Below are positions 34,745-44,019 of a DNA stretch of 64,000 nt, one piece after another. A program made the translations under genes and the position numbers. The stretch lies in the NCBI RefSeq assembly GCF_023516595.1, contig NZ_JAMGBG010000119.1:29355-93354 (forward strand), in the 5' to 3' direction. The notes under the pieces were generated by a model. The model was not told where the DNA came from and searched no databases. It saw only the letters and a program-made list of their open reading frames with translations. The DNA is from Streptomyces neyagawaensis (GTDB lineage: Bacteria > Actinomycetota > Actinomycetes > Streptomycetales > Streptomycetaceae). The stretch's first letter is position 1. Each line of letters begins with the position of its first letter.

Positions 34745-34840
34745 TATAGCGGCGAGACATCCAGCAGTACCGTGCGGTCAGGACTTTGGCGGTGGAATGG
34801 GGCAAGTCCCGGTTCCTGCGACCGACACTCCGCCGCTATA
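34745..34840. repeat. 10-bp perfect inverted repeat at the edge of the conjugative-element genes
   Basis: TATAGCGGCG (34745-34754) and CGCCGCTATA (34831-34840) flank 76 bases without a gene, between the nuclease-like gene and the first DUF317 gene. It could be a boundary scar, the ends of a lost small element or a regulatory site. The sequence does not decide between these. Confidence 0.4.
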
Positions 34841-34882
34841 GTGCGTGCCCGATCTGACACGGCAGTCGGCCTGTCCCAGCAG

Positions 34883-36071
34883 TCACAGTCGACGGCTCTT
34901 CGGGAGAGGCTGGTGTGGCGCCGGGGGCGGGGCTGTGGTGTTGGTCTGGCTTGTGTATTGGGCTGCTTGACGAGGGTGGGTCCGGCGGGTGCCGGTTCCG
35001 TGCGCGAGTTCTTCGGCGAGGTGGGCGAGGAGGCCGGCGGGGGTGTAGGCGGAGGCGTGAATGGCCCACGTGGGGTGGTTGATGCTGGGGCCGGCCCAGA
35101 GGGTCCACGTATCGAGGTGGGTGTGGGGTGTTTGGGCGGCGAAGGCCTCGAATTGCACACCGACGTCTCCCCGGCTGGTCTGCCAGCACAGCCAGCGTCC
35201 GTCCACGGTGTGGGTCCAGCCCGCGTCGGTGAGGGGGCGGGCAGCTTCGGTGACGGTTTTGTCGATGGCGGGGCTGCCGATGGCTGGCTCCCAGGCGTCA
35301 CCGGCGGCGAGAACCGCGAGCAGGGTGTTCAGGACGGGGGCGGGAGTGGAGGCGGTGACGGTCATGTGCCACATGCGGTCGCTGACCGGGGTCTCGTACG
35401 CGGCGATGGTCCACTTCAGGTCCCGGGATCGGGCGTTATGGTCGAAGAGGACGCGCAGGGTGAGCGATTCGTGGTTGGCGATGGTGGTGTTGTCGTCCCA
35501 GGTCCGGTACTTCTCCCAGTCGTGGTTCTCGCTGAGGAAGTGGTTCAGCACCGTTTCGTGGTCGCCGGGGTCGGCGGCGTAGGCGGGCACTCTTTCCACG
35601 TGTGCGTTTGATGGGTCCGGCGTGGTATCGGCTGCGTAGAGGCTGGTGCGGGCGCGGGCGGTCTGCTGTTCGGTGTCGGACATGGGGGCGGATCCGGGGC
35701 GTAGGGCGTCGCCGTAGAGACGCTGGAAGGAGGCGAGGGCCTGGGCGGGGGACTCGAGTCTGTCGACGATGCTGCGCAGATGGTTCTCGCCGTGCAAGGA
35801 GACGGTCTCCCCGTTGAGGTATGTGGGGGTATTGGCGGTGGTGACGCCTTCGGCGCGCAGGGCGTGGGCGGCCTGGTGGGCCCAGTAAGGCTCTTCGTGG
35901 TCGATCCGTGCTAGCACCATCGTGTGCTCGTCGAGGTCTTCGAAGCCGCGGACGGCCAGCAGGGCCTGGGCGGCGCTGCGGTGGGTGCCCGGAGAGCATG
36001 GCGGCCATGGCGCTCGCGTGGGCTGGGTGGGTGTCGAAGCGTACGTGGGCGTCGACTGAGGTGTCGGTCAT
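34883..36071 (-). pseudogene. DUF317 protein with N-terminal frameshift (member 1)
   Basis: The N-terminal 28 residues (MTDTSVDAHVRFDTHPAHAS, then AMAAMLSG) are in one frame from ATG 36071. One extra G near 35990 moves the rest (THRSAAQALLAVRGFEDLDE, then HTMVLARIDHEEPYWAHQAA) into the frame that ends at 34883. The C-terminal half carries the DUF317 pattern (TWTLWAGPSINHPTWAIHAS followed by TPAGLLAHLAEELA). DUF317 proteins are Streptomyces-specific and often plasmid-borne. Function unknown. An ATG at 35920 could still give a 345-residue product. Confidence 0.72.
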
Positions 36072-36134
36072 CGAGGTGCTCGATTCAGATCGGGCCTCGG
36101 CTGCTGAGACCAGTGGAAACCGGCGGGGTTGGGG

Positions 36135-37244
36135 TCAGCGGTGGGTGCGTGAGGTGGTGATGGCTGGCCTGGGTGGCGGGCCGGCCCGTGGAGCGGAGGC
36201 GGAACGTGCCGGCGTACGGGCTGGTGCGGTGGCTCGGTTCCAGCGGGTGCGCAGGGAGTTGAGGTCGGCCAGGGCGCGGCGGCTGCCGGTGATGAGCTGG
36301 TGGGGGGTGTTGGCGGGGTCGTCGGCATAGGTGGTGATCCGGTCGGCGACCTCGTGAGCGCGGGCGAGGAGAGCGCGCTGAAGGACCCTCTCGCCCCAGT
36401 ACTCGGGGGACCCGGCGGGGGTGGAGATCAGGGCCATCAGGTCGCGGGGTGTGAGGGTGTCGGTGAGGAGCCCGCGGTGCTGAGCTTCGCCGAGGACGGT
36501 GACCGGGTCGACCATGTCGCTGCGGTGTACGAGCGCGGTCACGCACTGCCAGAGCGCGCCGTGCAGGGGCAGCGTGAAGTCCTCCGCGCTCAGCCACCGC
36601 ATCTGCTGTACGTCTGCCGGGTAGGCGGTGGCGGTCGCCAGGAGGAGTCGTTCCTCGTCGAGGTCTTCGTCGTTGCACGCCCGGGTGACGGCGGCCGGTG
36701 GCGGGGTGCGGGGGAGAGAGCCAGGGTGTGGAGTGAACTGCCCGGCGAGGTCGTCCAGAACACGGCTGAGGGCATCGGCCGCAGCGAGGGTGGTGGCCGC
36801 CGGGTTGGGCAGGGCGAGGTCGGTGGCGGTCGCCGCGAGGCGCTCGGCGTGCCCGCGCAGGATTCGGCGGGCATTGTCGGCGTGGATCATGCTGGCGTAG
36901 GCCGCGGCGTGCTTCGGGCGCGGGCAGAACTGGATGAGGACATGGAGGTAGGTGGCGCTCAAGCCGGGAGCGTGGGCGCGGGCTTGTTTCAGGACGGCGT
37001 TGAGCCAGGTGGTGTCCTTGGCGTGATCGTTGAGGTCAGGCGGCGGGAGGGCACGGATCGCGGTGAACAGCGCGGCGTGGGTGTGGTTGTCGAAGTGGGA
37101 GGCCTCCAGCGTGCCGGTGTCGGCCAGACGCGCGGGTTCCAGGAGCAGGGCGCCGAGGAGAGCCTGCTCGGCGTAGTGCACGGGCTTCGGGGGCGGTACG
37201 CGGTCGAGGTTGTCGTCCTCGTCGGAATCGGGTGTGTGGGGCAT
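36135..37244 (-). CDS. DnaB-like helicase N-terminal domain protein
   Basis: A 369-residue protein with two helical DnaB-N-like regions: EQALLGALLLEPARL and HFDNHTHAALFTAIRAL near the N-terminus, then EERLLLATATAYPADVQQM and LPLHGALWQCVTALVHR in the second half. There is no Walker ATPase domain, so it is not a full helicase. Stand-alone DnaB-N proteins are frequent on actinobacterial conjugative elements and may recruit or modulate the replicative helicase. Its ATG overlaps the stop of the cytosine methyltransferase (ATGA). Confidence 0.8.
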   Translation of the reverse strand: MPHTPDSDEDDNLDRVPPPKPVHYAEQALLGALLLEPARLADTGTLEASHFDNHTHAALFTAIRALPPPDLNDHAKDTTWLNAVLKQARAHAPGLSATYLHVLIQFCPRPKHAAAYASMIHADNARRILRGHAERLAATATDLALPNPAATTLAAADALSRVLDDLAGQFTPHPGSLPRTPPPAAVTRACNDEDLDEERLLLATATAYPADVQQMRWLSAEDFTLPLHGALWQCVTALVHRSDMVDPVTVLGEAQHRGLLTDTLTPRDLMALISTPAGSPEYWGERVLQRALLARAHEVADRITTYADDPANTPHQLITGSRRALADLNSLRTRWNRATAPARTPARSASAPRAGPPPRPAITTSRTHR

Positions 37245-38524
37245 CAGGCGGCGAGGGTGAAGTCGTTGGGGTCGAAGGGCTTGTTCAGGTGTGGGGCGAG
37301 CAGGTGGGCAGCCAGGCGTGGGGGAACGGCGTTGCCGATCTGGGAGAACTGCTGGCCCTTGTTGCCCTGCCAGGGGTAGTCGGCGGGGAAGCTCTGCAGC
37401 ACGCCCGCCTCCTGCGCGGTGATCCGGATCGCCTCCGGGACGGGCAGTTGCTCGCGGCCCGGCGTTGTGACGGCGGGCTCGGCGACCCACGTGCACTCGT
37501 TGGCGCGATGGCCGACGAAGAGCGTGCCGGCCGGTTCGTCGGCCCGGCGGACGGTGGCGTTGGCCTGGTTGTTGCTGCGCAGGGACCACGACCAGCGGTT
37601 GACCTCGGCGCTGGACGTAGGGGCTGGCGTAGCCATTGGGTGGGTCTTGCGGGAACCCTGCCTCGCGGATCCGCCGGAGCTCTCGCGCGGAGAAGCCAGA
37701 ACCGTCTCCGTGTCGAGGCGGGGTGTCCAGGTGCCGCGGGCGCGGGCGTTGGTGAGTGTCTTGCGGGAGCCGGACGGGAAGGGTTCAGGGCCGCCTCCTG
37801 GTCCGCCGCCGGCACACACGGTGGGCACGGGACGGTCGGTGGCGCCCCAGCCCAGGGCCTCGGCCATGGACATCCAGCGGGCGCGGCCCGGGCCGAACAG
37901 CGACTCTGGCTCCGCCGTTCTCGCGTGGGTGGGCGGTGGGGGTTCGGCGGTTCGTACGCGGGAAGCGAGCAGAATTGCCCGTTTCCGGGTCTGGGGTACG
38001 CCGTAGTCGGCGGCGTTGAGGATGCCGGTCCACACGGAGAAGCCCCAGCCGCGCAGGATGGCCGCGTACTGCTTCCACAGGGGCAGGACGTCGGGAACTT
38101 CTTCCATGGCCACCCATTCGGGCTCGCCCACGGTGTTGAGGGCATGTAGGTAGCGCATGGGTTCGGCCGCGAGGAGAGAGCGTTCGTCCGCACACGCGCC
38201 GAGCAGCTGCTCGCGGGTGTCGCGGCCGGTGGAGAGGTCGGCGACGGCCTGGTGAACGAGGGGCTGGTCGACCAGCCCGAGGCGCTTGCCGGCCATCGAC
38301 CAGGCCTGACACGGCGGGGAGGCGATCAGCCCGAGGACGCGGCCTGAGAAGACCCACGTCGGATAGCGGGCGACGTCCGTCCGGATCGTCAACTGCCCCG
38401 ACACGGCACGGGTTTTGCAGGCCCACTCGTCCCATTCCAGGCCGATGTCCCGCGAGCCGAGGACGGTGAGCGCGTGGCTCCAGCCGCCGGGGCCGGCGAA
38501 GAGGTCGAGGACGATTCGCCTCAA
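37244..38524 (-). CDS. C5-cytosine DNA methyltransferase
   Basis: A 426-residue m5C methyltransferase. Motif I is DLFAGPGGWS (7-16). The catalytic cysteine is C72 in ASPPCQAWSMAG. Motif VI is MEEVPDV, motif VIII QTRKRAILLAS and motif X GNAVPPRLAAHL. A 90-residue stretch between VIII and IX is the target-recognition region. The start is a TTG overlapping the stop of the PP-loop gene upstream (TTGA). No adjacent restriction endonuclease is visible, so it may protect or mark the element's DNA or work with the PP-loop protein. Confidence 0.93.
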   Translation of the reverse strand: MRRIVLDLFAGPGGWSHALTVLGSRDIGLEWDEWACKTRAVSGQLTIRTDVARYPTWVFSGRVLGLIASPPCQAWSMAGKRLGLVDQPLVHQAVADLSTGRDTREQLLGACADERSLLAAEPMRYLHALNTVGEPEWVAMEEVPDVLPLWKQYAAILRGWGFSVWTGILNAADYGVPQTRKRAILLASRVRTAEPPPPTHARTAEPESLFGPGRARWMSMAEALGWGATDRPVPTVCAGGGPGGGPEPFPSGSRKTLTNARARGTWTPRLDTETVLASPRESSGGSARQGSRKTHPMATPAPTSSAEVNRWSWSLRSNNQANATVRRADEPAGTLFVGHRANECTWVAEPAVTTPGREQLPVPEAIRITAQEAGVLQSFPADYPWQGNKGQQFSQIGNAVPPRLAAHLLAPHLNKPFDPNDFTLAA

Positions 38525-39456
38525 GAAGCCAGCCCGAAGTCACCCTGAACCGGCTCGGGTCCGGCGCCACGGCAGGCCCAGGGAGAGCAGCCGTCGACCA
38601 CACCTTGCTCCACTTCGTCCACCGTGGTGGGGCGGTCGTCGAGTTCCTGCTGGCGTGCTGCCCATTCGGCGGCGGTGACGTGGTCGATGGGGGCCTGGTC
38701 GAGGGGGACTCGGGAGCGGTGCAGGAACGCCTGCCCGAGCAGCGGGTTGCCGGAGGCGTTGGCGCGGGCGTTGCCCTGGCGGATGGCTGCGTCGAACGCG
38801 ACCACGTCCTCCCATTCCTCCGGACTCGTGTCCCGGATATTTCTCCACTGTGCGTTTCCGTGAAATGGGCAGCCCAAACAGCTCGATTTTGGCGTATCCG
38901 TCAGGCCGATGGACGTCAGGTAGCGGACGCAGTCGGTGCGGGACCAATTGAGGTCGAGGAGGGGGTGGCGGTTTCGCATGTAGCGGACGTCGGCGTCCTT
39001 GGCCCGGTGGAATTCATCGGTAGAGATGCCGACCCACTGCTCGACGAAGACGTCCTTCGGGATCCGCTGCGGGTAGGGGTAGCCGAGAATTTCCCGGGCC
39101 TTTTTCTTGATTGGCTTTATTTTGTACTCACCCGTGCACTGACGCCTGGTCATGCCCTGCTTCCCGTCCTGGTTGAGGATATAGAGGGGCATGGAGGCGA
39201 AGCGGTGCTCGGGATCGAGTGCGTCGTCTCGGATATTCCCTGCGGCGACGCGCAGGATGGGTATGCCTGCGGGCTTGGCTATTTCCCGTTCGAGGCGGTC
39301 GAGGTGGGTGTAGACGGCGGCTGGTTCCCAGCCGGTGTCGGCGAATATGGCGTAGTCGACCTTCGGGAGAACTCCCTCGGCGGACAACGCCAGCATGGCG
39401 CTGGATTGCACGCCTGCGCCAAGCGAGATGGAGCGAAAGACAGGGGTTGCGGAAAT
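38521..39456 (-). CDS. PAPS-reductase/PP-loop family protein, probable ATT start
   Basis: A 311-residue PP-loop ATP-pyrophosphatase-fold protein of the phosphoadenosine-phosphosulfate-reductase superfamily found on phages and mobile elements. The P-loop is SLGAGVQSSAML, followed by YAIFADTGWEP. Four cysteines (RRQCTGEYK, SRTDCVRYL, SSCLGCPFH) could hold an iron-sulfur cluster, as in DndC. A GTG at 39411 would cut the P-loop. In frame, ATT 39456 has AAGGA at 6 bases and gives a normal N-terminus. No ATG, GTG or TTG lies between. It is coupled to the cytosine methyltransferase, which suggests a DNA-modification role. This is inference. Confidence 0.82.
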   Translation of the reverse strand: MSATPVFRSISLGAGVQSSAMLALSAEGVLPKVDYAIFADTGWEPAAVYTHLDRLEREIAKPAGIPILRVAAGNIRDDALDPEHRFASMPLYILNQDGKQGMTRRQCTGEYKIKPIKKKAREILGYPYPQRIPKDVFVEQWVGISTDEFHRAKDADVRYMRNRHPLLDLNWSRTDCVRYLTSIGLTDTPKSSCLGCPFHGNAQWRNIRDTSPEEWEDVVAFDAAIRQGNARANASGNPLLGQAFLHRSRVPLDQAPIDHVTAAEWAARQQELDDRPTTVDEVEQGVVDGCSPWACRGAGPEPVQGDFGLAS

Positions 39457-39494
39457 GACGGTTCCTTGAGGGGGACGCTGGAGGCAGGCGACGG

Positions 39495-39812
39495 TCAGCG
39501 TCGGTGGGCGGCGGGGGCTGTGATGAAGTGCCTCGGAGGATCCGGCGGCCAGAGCTGGGTCGCGGCGGGTGGGAAGGCGACGCCGGAGAGGTGCTTGAGA
39601 ACGGTCAGCCCGAGCGGGGTCGCCGCCAGACGCTGACCTATGGCCGAGGCGGGGTGGGCGTCGAGGTCACGGTGGGCCAAACCCTTGCGTTCCAGGGCAC
39701 GCCAGGTGGTGATCGCGACGCGCGTCGAGGCATGGGTGTCCATGTAGAGCGAGCCGTTCTCGCGCTGCCTGATCCGGCTGGGCGTCGGGCGAGGACAGGG
39801 GGTTCGGGGCAT
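39495..39812 (-). CDS. small protein with winged-helix-like C-terminus
   Basis: A roughly 105-residue protein. ATG 39812 has GGAG close upstream. The C-terminal part (ITTWRALERKGLAHRDL followed by LAATPLGLTVLKHL) resembles the recognition helix and wing of MarR-like domains and also the C-terminal portion of the next upstream gene (SFKALQKRGLVHVDT, then VTAAGHRALEIH). It may bind DNA. Not recognised as a named family. Confidence 0.55.
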   Translation of the reverse strand: MPRTPCPRPTPSRIRQRENGSLYMDTHASTRVAITTWRALERKGLAHRDLDAHPASAIGQRLAATPLGLTVLKHLSGVAFPPAATQLWPPDPPRHFITAPAAHRR

Positions 39813-39895
39813 GTCTCCAGACAGCGGCGTGAATGGGGTGGCGGCGTGTGACTCGGGGTGTCCTGCTGTGACGAAGGAGAGTGCTGAGGAGCTGG

Positions 39896-40744
39896 TCAGC
39901 GGATGATGCCCGCAGGACGTGCAGGAGCCGGTGGCTTCGCGACTACGGCTGTGGTCGGTGGCGTCGTACGAGCGGGTGTGTGTATCTCCAAGGCCCGGTG
40001 GCCAGCGGCGGTGACACTGATGTGCTGGCCCTGGATCAGGTCGGTTCCGGTGTCGACGTGGACGAGGCCGCGCTTCTGCAGAGCCTTGAAGGAGGCGATG
40101 TTGACCCTGCCGTGGCTCTTGGTGGTGGCGTGGAGTGTGCCCTTCCTGCTGGACACGTAGAGGATGCCGCCTGCTTCCACCAGGGCGCCGAGCGCTGCGC
40201 ACTGACTGTCCGTGATCTCCGGTACCGGGACGGTGGATTCCGACGAGCGGCCCGGATGGTTGTCCAGGTCACGGGTGATGCCGCTGGCCAGGTAGTAGCA
40301 GCCGGTGTAGGCCAGGTCGAGCCGGTGGGCGGCGTCCGCGAGGTGGTCGGCCATGACTTGAGCCGCCTCTCTCTGTCGCGCCGCGCGGACGGCGGCTTCG
40401 TCGATCGACGGGCCAGGGAACGGGGCTCCTTCCACGGGGTTGGCGAACAGCGCGCCGGCCAGGTCAGCCGCGGCAACGCTGGCGGTGTAGATGACCGAGG
40501 CGAGTGCTTCGAGGGCAGGGCGGCTGCCGGGGACGATGGTGTATTGGCTGCCGCTGAGGACGGCGAGGCGCTCCATAGTGCGCTGCACCAGCTCGTTGAC
40601 GGTGACGATGTGCGCCATGAGCTGTCGGCGGAGGTCGGTGCCTGGGGTGGGGGTCAGGGAGCGGACCTCGCTGTGCAGGTCCGCGAAGTCACTGCCGAGC
40701 TCACGCAGTTGGGCGATCTCGGTGGACAGGTCGATCTGGCGCAT
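39896..40744 (-). CDS. uncharacterised protein with C-terminal winged-helix-like region
   Basis: A 282-residue protein starting MRQIDLSTEIAQLREL. The first 190 residues are helical with a long coiled-coil-like opening (AQLRELGSDFADLHSEVRSL) and no recognised domain. The last 80 residues (ALGALVEAGGILYVSSRKG, then VNIASFKALQKRGLVHVDTG) look like a winged helix. It is transcribed with the downstream small winged-helix gene. A role in regulating the element is possible. Confidence 0.6.
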   Translation of the reverse strand: MRQIDLSTEIAQLRELGSDFADLHSEVRSLTPTPGTDLRRQLMAHIVTVNELVQRTMERLAVLSGSQYTIVPGSRPALEALASVIYTASVAAADLAGALFANPVEGAPFPGPSIDEAAVRAARQREAAQVMADHLADAAHRLDLAYTGCYYLASGITRDLDNHPGRSSESTVPVPEITDSQCAALGALVEAGGILYVSSRKGTLHATTKSHGRVNIASFKALQKRGLVHVDTGTDLIQGQHISVTAAGHRALEIHTPARTTPPTTAVVAKPPAPARPAGIIR

Positions 40745-40774
40745 GAGGTGCGGTACTCCGGGCGAAGGGAGGGC

Positions 40775-41365
40775 TCAGCGGGTGCGTCGCTGGCCCTGTG
40801 AGGTGGAGGGCGGAGCGGGCGTGGTGCGCATCCTGGGCGGTGCCAGGGGGATGTCCTGGGCTGAGGCGATGCCGAGGTCGACGCGTACACCGATACCGTC
40901 GGCGTGCAGGTGGGCTTCGGTGCGGACGACGGTGCTGAGCACGTCGCGCTCGCCCAGACCGGCCGGCAGTTCGTACTGCCGCTGCGCTCGTGCCGGTGTG
41001 AAGCCGTGCTGGAGGAGGATGGCGTCGGCTTGGTTGGTGGCTGTGATCGCGTAGACCGTTTGATCGGCGAAGCGAATGGTCACCGCGGGTGCGGAGGCTG
41101 CGGGCTGGCGGGTCGTCCAGGCGAGGTCGACGAGGTCCTGGGTATGGGCCATGAGCCCGTAGGCGGCGATGCCGGCTCGTTCGTGGGCGTCGGGGGCCGT
41201 CTCGGGCGGCAGGAGGTAGACGGTGCGGCCCTGGTGCTTTCGGGCGGTGAAGCCCGCGCCGGTCAGGATGCTGGCGGCGTTGCGGATCGGGCGGTTGAGG
41301 ACGACGAAGGTCCATCCGTCGTCCGTCGAGCCGATAAAGATGTCGTGGTGGTCGGTGACAGCCAT
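40775..41365 (-). CDS. small protein with two copies of the element's GF-Y-LP motif
   Basis: A 196-residue protein from ATG 41365. It contains two similar halves: ASILTGAGFTARKHQGRTVY followed by LLPP, and AILLQHGFTPARAQRQYELP followed by a helix and GIGVRVDLGI. The same pattern recurs in at least five other small proteins of this element (47181, 47615, 48277, 51662, 52015). Not a named family that I recognise. It lies immediately downstream of the coupling ATPase gene, so a transfer-related role is possible. Confidence 0.65.
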   Translation of the reverse strand: MAVTDHHDIFIGSTDDGWTFVVLNRPIRNAASILTGAGFTARKHQGRTVYLLPPETAPDAHERAGIAAYGLMAHTQDLVDLAWTTRQPAASAPAVTIRFADQTVYAITATNQADAILLQHGFTPARAQRQYELPAGLGERDVLSTVVRTEAHLHADGIGVRVDLGIASAQDIPLAPPRMRTTPAPPSTSQGQRRTR

Positions 41366-41379
41366 GGCGTTCCAGGTGG

Positions 41380-43209
41380 TCAGGGGCGGTGTGCGACGAC
41401 GGAGGGCGGTCGGGCGGCGGGGCCGTTGTCGCTCTGCTCGGGGGTGTGCTTGGCGACGGCGCGGGAGGTGATGCCCTTCGACGCGCGGGCGGAGGCGGCG
41501 GAGAGGGCGTCGGCGCCGGGCTCGGCGTACCAGGGGCGCAGGTCGAGCATGGCGGCGCGCATGCCGGTGGCGAAGAGGAGGGCGGTGCCCTTGGGCAGGG
41601 CCCTGATCGCGTCCGCGGGCAGGATCCGTTCCTGCCGCATCGACACGGAGGTCGACTTGCCCGAGTTGGAGCTGGAGGTCGCGGTGGTCTCGACGTCGTG
41701 GTCGCCGATCAGGCGGGACAGTTTGTCGGCGAAGTCGGGGTCGTCGATGCCGGAGCCGATGACCTTGACGGTGCTCGCGGACCACATGGCGTCCATGCCC
41801 GCGTCGCCCCAGACTTTCTGGCCCTGGCGGTAGGACTGCAGGATGGTGATCGGGATGATTCCGCGCGAGCCCAAGTGGCTGTACAGGTCGGGGAGGTCGC
41901 TGATCTTGCAGACGTTGGCGGCCTCGTCGAGGATTGCGAGCATCGGCGGGTCCAGGCGCCCGCCGGCCCGTTCGGCCTGCGCGGTCGCGGCCCGCATCAC
42001 GGAGTCCGCGCACGCCGCGATGAGCGCCGATGCTCCGCCGCCGCCGTCCTTCGACAGCAGGTAGAGGGTGTCGGTGGAGGTGACGAACTCGGCTGGGATG
42101 AACTCCCTTATGCCCGGCTGGGGGGTGACCCAGGCGGCGATCTCGCTGTCGAGGAGGGCCGCGGCGTACTGGCGGGCCGTCTCGTAGATACCGTCCCGTG
42201 TCTCGGGCGGGCCTTCGACCGTGCCCTTGAGCTGGGATGCGACGGCACTGAAGCCGTGGTCGCGCAGGATGTCCAGCGGGGTGCGGTCGGCGGGGAACGC
42301 CAGCCACTGCATGACGTCGGTGATGGGCCTCTCGTCCAGTGCGGCGGCCAGGAAGAGCTGGGAGAGGATGTTGGATCCGGCCTTGGACCAGAAGTCACCC
42401 TGCTGGCTGGCGTCCACGGACGCTGCCAGGAAGTGGCCGGCCAGGCGGCCCGCGCCGTCCAGAGTCTTGGCGTCGGCGAGCGGATTCCACCACATCTGTC
42501 GCTCGGCATGGGCGATCTGCTGCGGGTCCATCGACCACGTCCGCCCTGCCTGCCGCCTTGCCTCGACGGTCGCCGTGTAGGCGTCGCCGGCGGCTTTGTT
42601 CGAGGTGAGCAGGACCGGGCCGGGGGCATTGAGGATGGAGGGGATGGCCAGCGAGGTGGTCTTGCCGGAGCGCGGCGCCATGATGGCCACGGCGACGTCC
42701 TCGTACCCCATGCGGACTTCGAGACGGGTGCCCTGGAGGTTGCCGAGGAGGACGCCGGTATCGGCGACGTCGATGTGCTTGGCACCCTTCAGACTCGGGC
42801 GCAGCGAGCGGGCCTTGGCGGTGATCGCCTTGGCCATCAGCGGCTCGATGTCCTTCGCCTTGGCCATCCCGGCGATCTTCTTCTTCCGGCCGCCGCCGGA
42901 GTTCTTGTGCCGGGACCAGACGACCGCGACGGTGGCGGCGAGGACGATCAACGCCACGGTTGGGATGATGCGGGTACCGATGAGCAGGGACGTTTCTCCC
43001 GCAGCTGGCCAGAGCTGGTCCGGGTGGAGGAGAGCGTCGATCGGTCGGTACGGCGCCCACGGGCCGGGGCCGGTGAACCGGGCGGTGAGATTGCCGGACA
43101 ACCAGGCGAGGTTGGACAGGGGCACAGCGACGACCAGTACGCCGAGGAGAACCTTGAAGGCAATGTCGTAGCCGTCGCCGGTGGGCGAAGCGGGGGAGGC
43201 GTTAGGCAA
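41380..43209 (-). CDS. VirD4/TraG-like type IV coupling ATPase
   Basis: A roughly 609-residue conjugative coupling protein. Two N-terminal membrane segments (IAFKVLLGVLVVAVPLSNLAW; TRIIPTVALIVLAATVAVVW) precede the Walker A MAPRSGKTTSLAIPS, the Walker B MLAILDEAANV and a C-terminal TraM-recognition-like region (IIPITILQSYRQGQKVWG). It should bring the DNA-relaxase complex to the transfer channel. The start is uncertain: no ATG or GTG precedes the first membrane helix, so TTG 43209 is taken. It stands 36 bases from the frameshifted DUF317 gene. Confidence 0.9.
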   Translation of the reverse strand: MPNASPASPTGDGYDIAFKVLLGVLVVAVPLSNLAWLSGNLTARFTGPGPWAPYRPIDALLHPDQLWPAAGETSLLIGTRIIPTVALIVLAATVAVVWSRHKNSGGGRKKKIAGMAKAKDIEPLMAKAITAKARSLRPSLKGAKHIDVADTGVLLGNLQGTRLEVRMGYEDVAVAIMAPRSGKTTSLAIPSILNAPGPVLLTSNKAAGDAYTATVEARRQAGRTWSMDPQQIAHAERQMWWNPLADAKTLDGAGRLAGHFLAASVDASQQGDFWSKAGSNILSQLFLAAALDERPITDVMQWLAFPADRTPLDILRDHGFSAVASQLKGTVEGPPETRDGIYETARQYAAALLDSEIAAWVTPQPGIREFIPAEFVTSTDTLYLLSKDGGGGASALIAACADSVMRAATAQAERAGGRLDPPMLAILDEAANVCKISDLPDLYSHLGSRGIIPITILQSYRQGQKVWGDAGMDAMWSASTVKVIGSGIDDPDFADKLSRLIGDHDVETTATSSSNSGKSTSVSMRQERILPADAIRALPKGTALLFATGMRAAMLDLRPWYAEPGADALSAASARASKGITSRAVAKHTPEQSDNGPAARPPSVVAHRP

Positions 43210-43244
43210 GGGAAGAGTCTTCGGGGTAGGGACGTGGCGCCGGT

Positions 43245-44014
43245 TCAGCGTGTACGCCGCGGTGGCGGCTCCGGCGGACGCGGCGGCAGAGCGGGCACCC
43301 GGCGTCGGCGCCGGGCGGCGAGGACTTGGACGCGCTCCTCCAACGGATCCAGTGCGTCGTCGGTCAGGTCCGTCGGCGCGGGGGTCGTGTGAATGTGGGG
43401 TCGGGCTTGAGGCGGAAGCCCGAGCAGGTCGCGGCGCAGCGGCGTGGCATCGGTGAGGGCCCGGGTGAACGCGGCGACGAGGTGGAGCGGCGTGTTGGCG
43501 TCGAGGTGGGCGTGCCAGAGCACGGCGTCCGGGTCGCCGGGGAGGGAGGTGGTGATGAACCAACTGCCTCGCCCTTGGCCGACGCGCTCGACTCGGACTG
43601 GTCCGTCGGGGAGGAGGCCGAGACGTCGGAGTGTTCCACCCATCCGGCCGCGTAGAGGATCTCGAAGGGATCGCTCGGCTCCGTTGCGGGGGTGGGGTCG
43701 GTGAGGGCGTCGGTGAACGCGGCGAGGATCTCCACCGGGGCGCGAGCGCCGAATCGGGCGTACCAGGCCGGGTGTTCAGTGGTGAGGGCGTGGAGGATCG
43801 TCCACCATGGTTTGTCCGGGTCCGGGTACAGGCTGAGTTCGGCCTGTTGGTCGGGACGGACCAGATGGACGACCGGGGAGAGCGGGGCGTGGTCGTAGCG
43901 CCAGCCGCTGGCTTGGTGGAGGGCCACCGTGATCCAGCGTGGATCCCCGCCGTCGGCCAGACAGGGCGGGCTGACGAGCACCTCGTCGACTGCGTCCTGG
44001 GACAGGAAGCGCAT
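43245..44014 (-). pseudogene. DUF317 protein, frameshifted in the middle (member 2)
   Basis: The N-terminal half (VSPPCLADGGDPRWITVALH, then HPAWYARFGARAPVEILAAF and DPFEILYAAGW) is read from ATG 44014, which has GGAGG at 8 bases. The C-terminal half (SWFITTSLPGDPDAVLWHAH, then TPLHLVAAFTRALTD) lies in another frame ending at 43245. The switch is near 43640, where a single-base change would rejoin them. Both halves are typical DUF317 modules. It is probably non-functional or the site of a sequencing error. Confidence 0.75.
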
Positions 44015-44019
44015 CCGGT

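Noticed and set aside
41389..43392. Plus-strand 667-codon frame opposite the coupling ATPase
   Set aside because: Shadow; Walker A and B motifs are on the minus strand.
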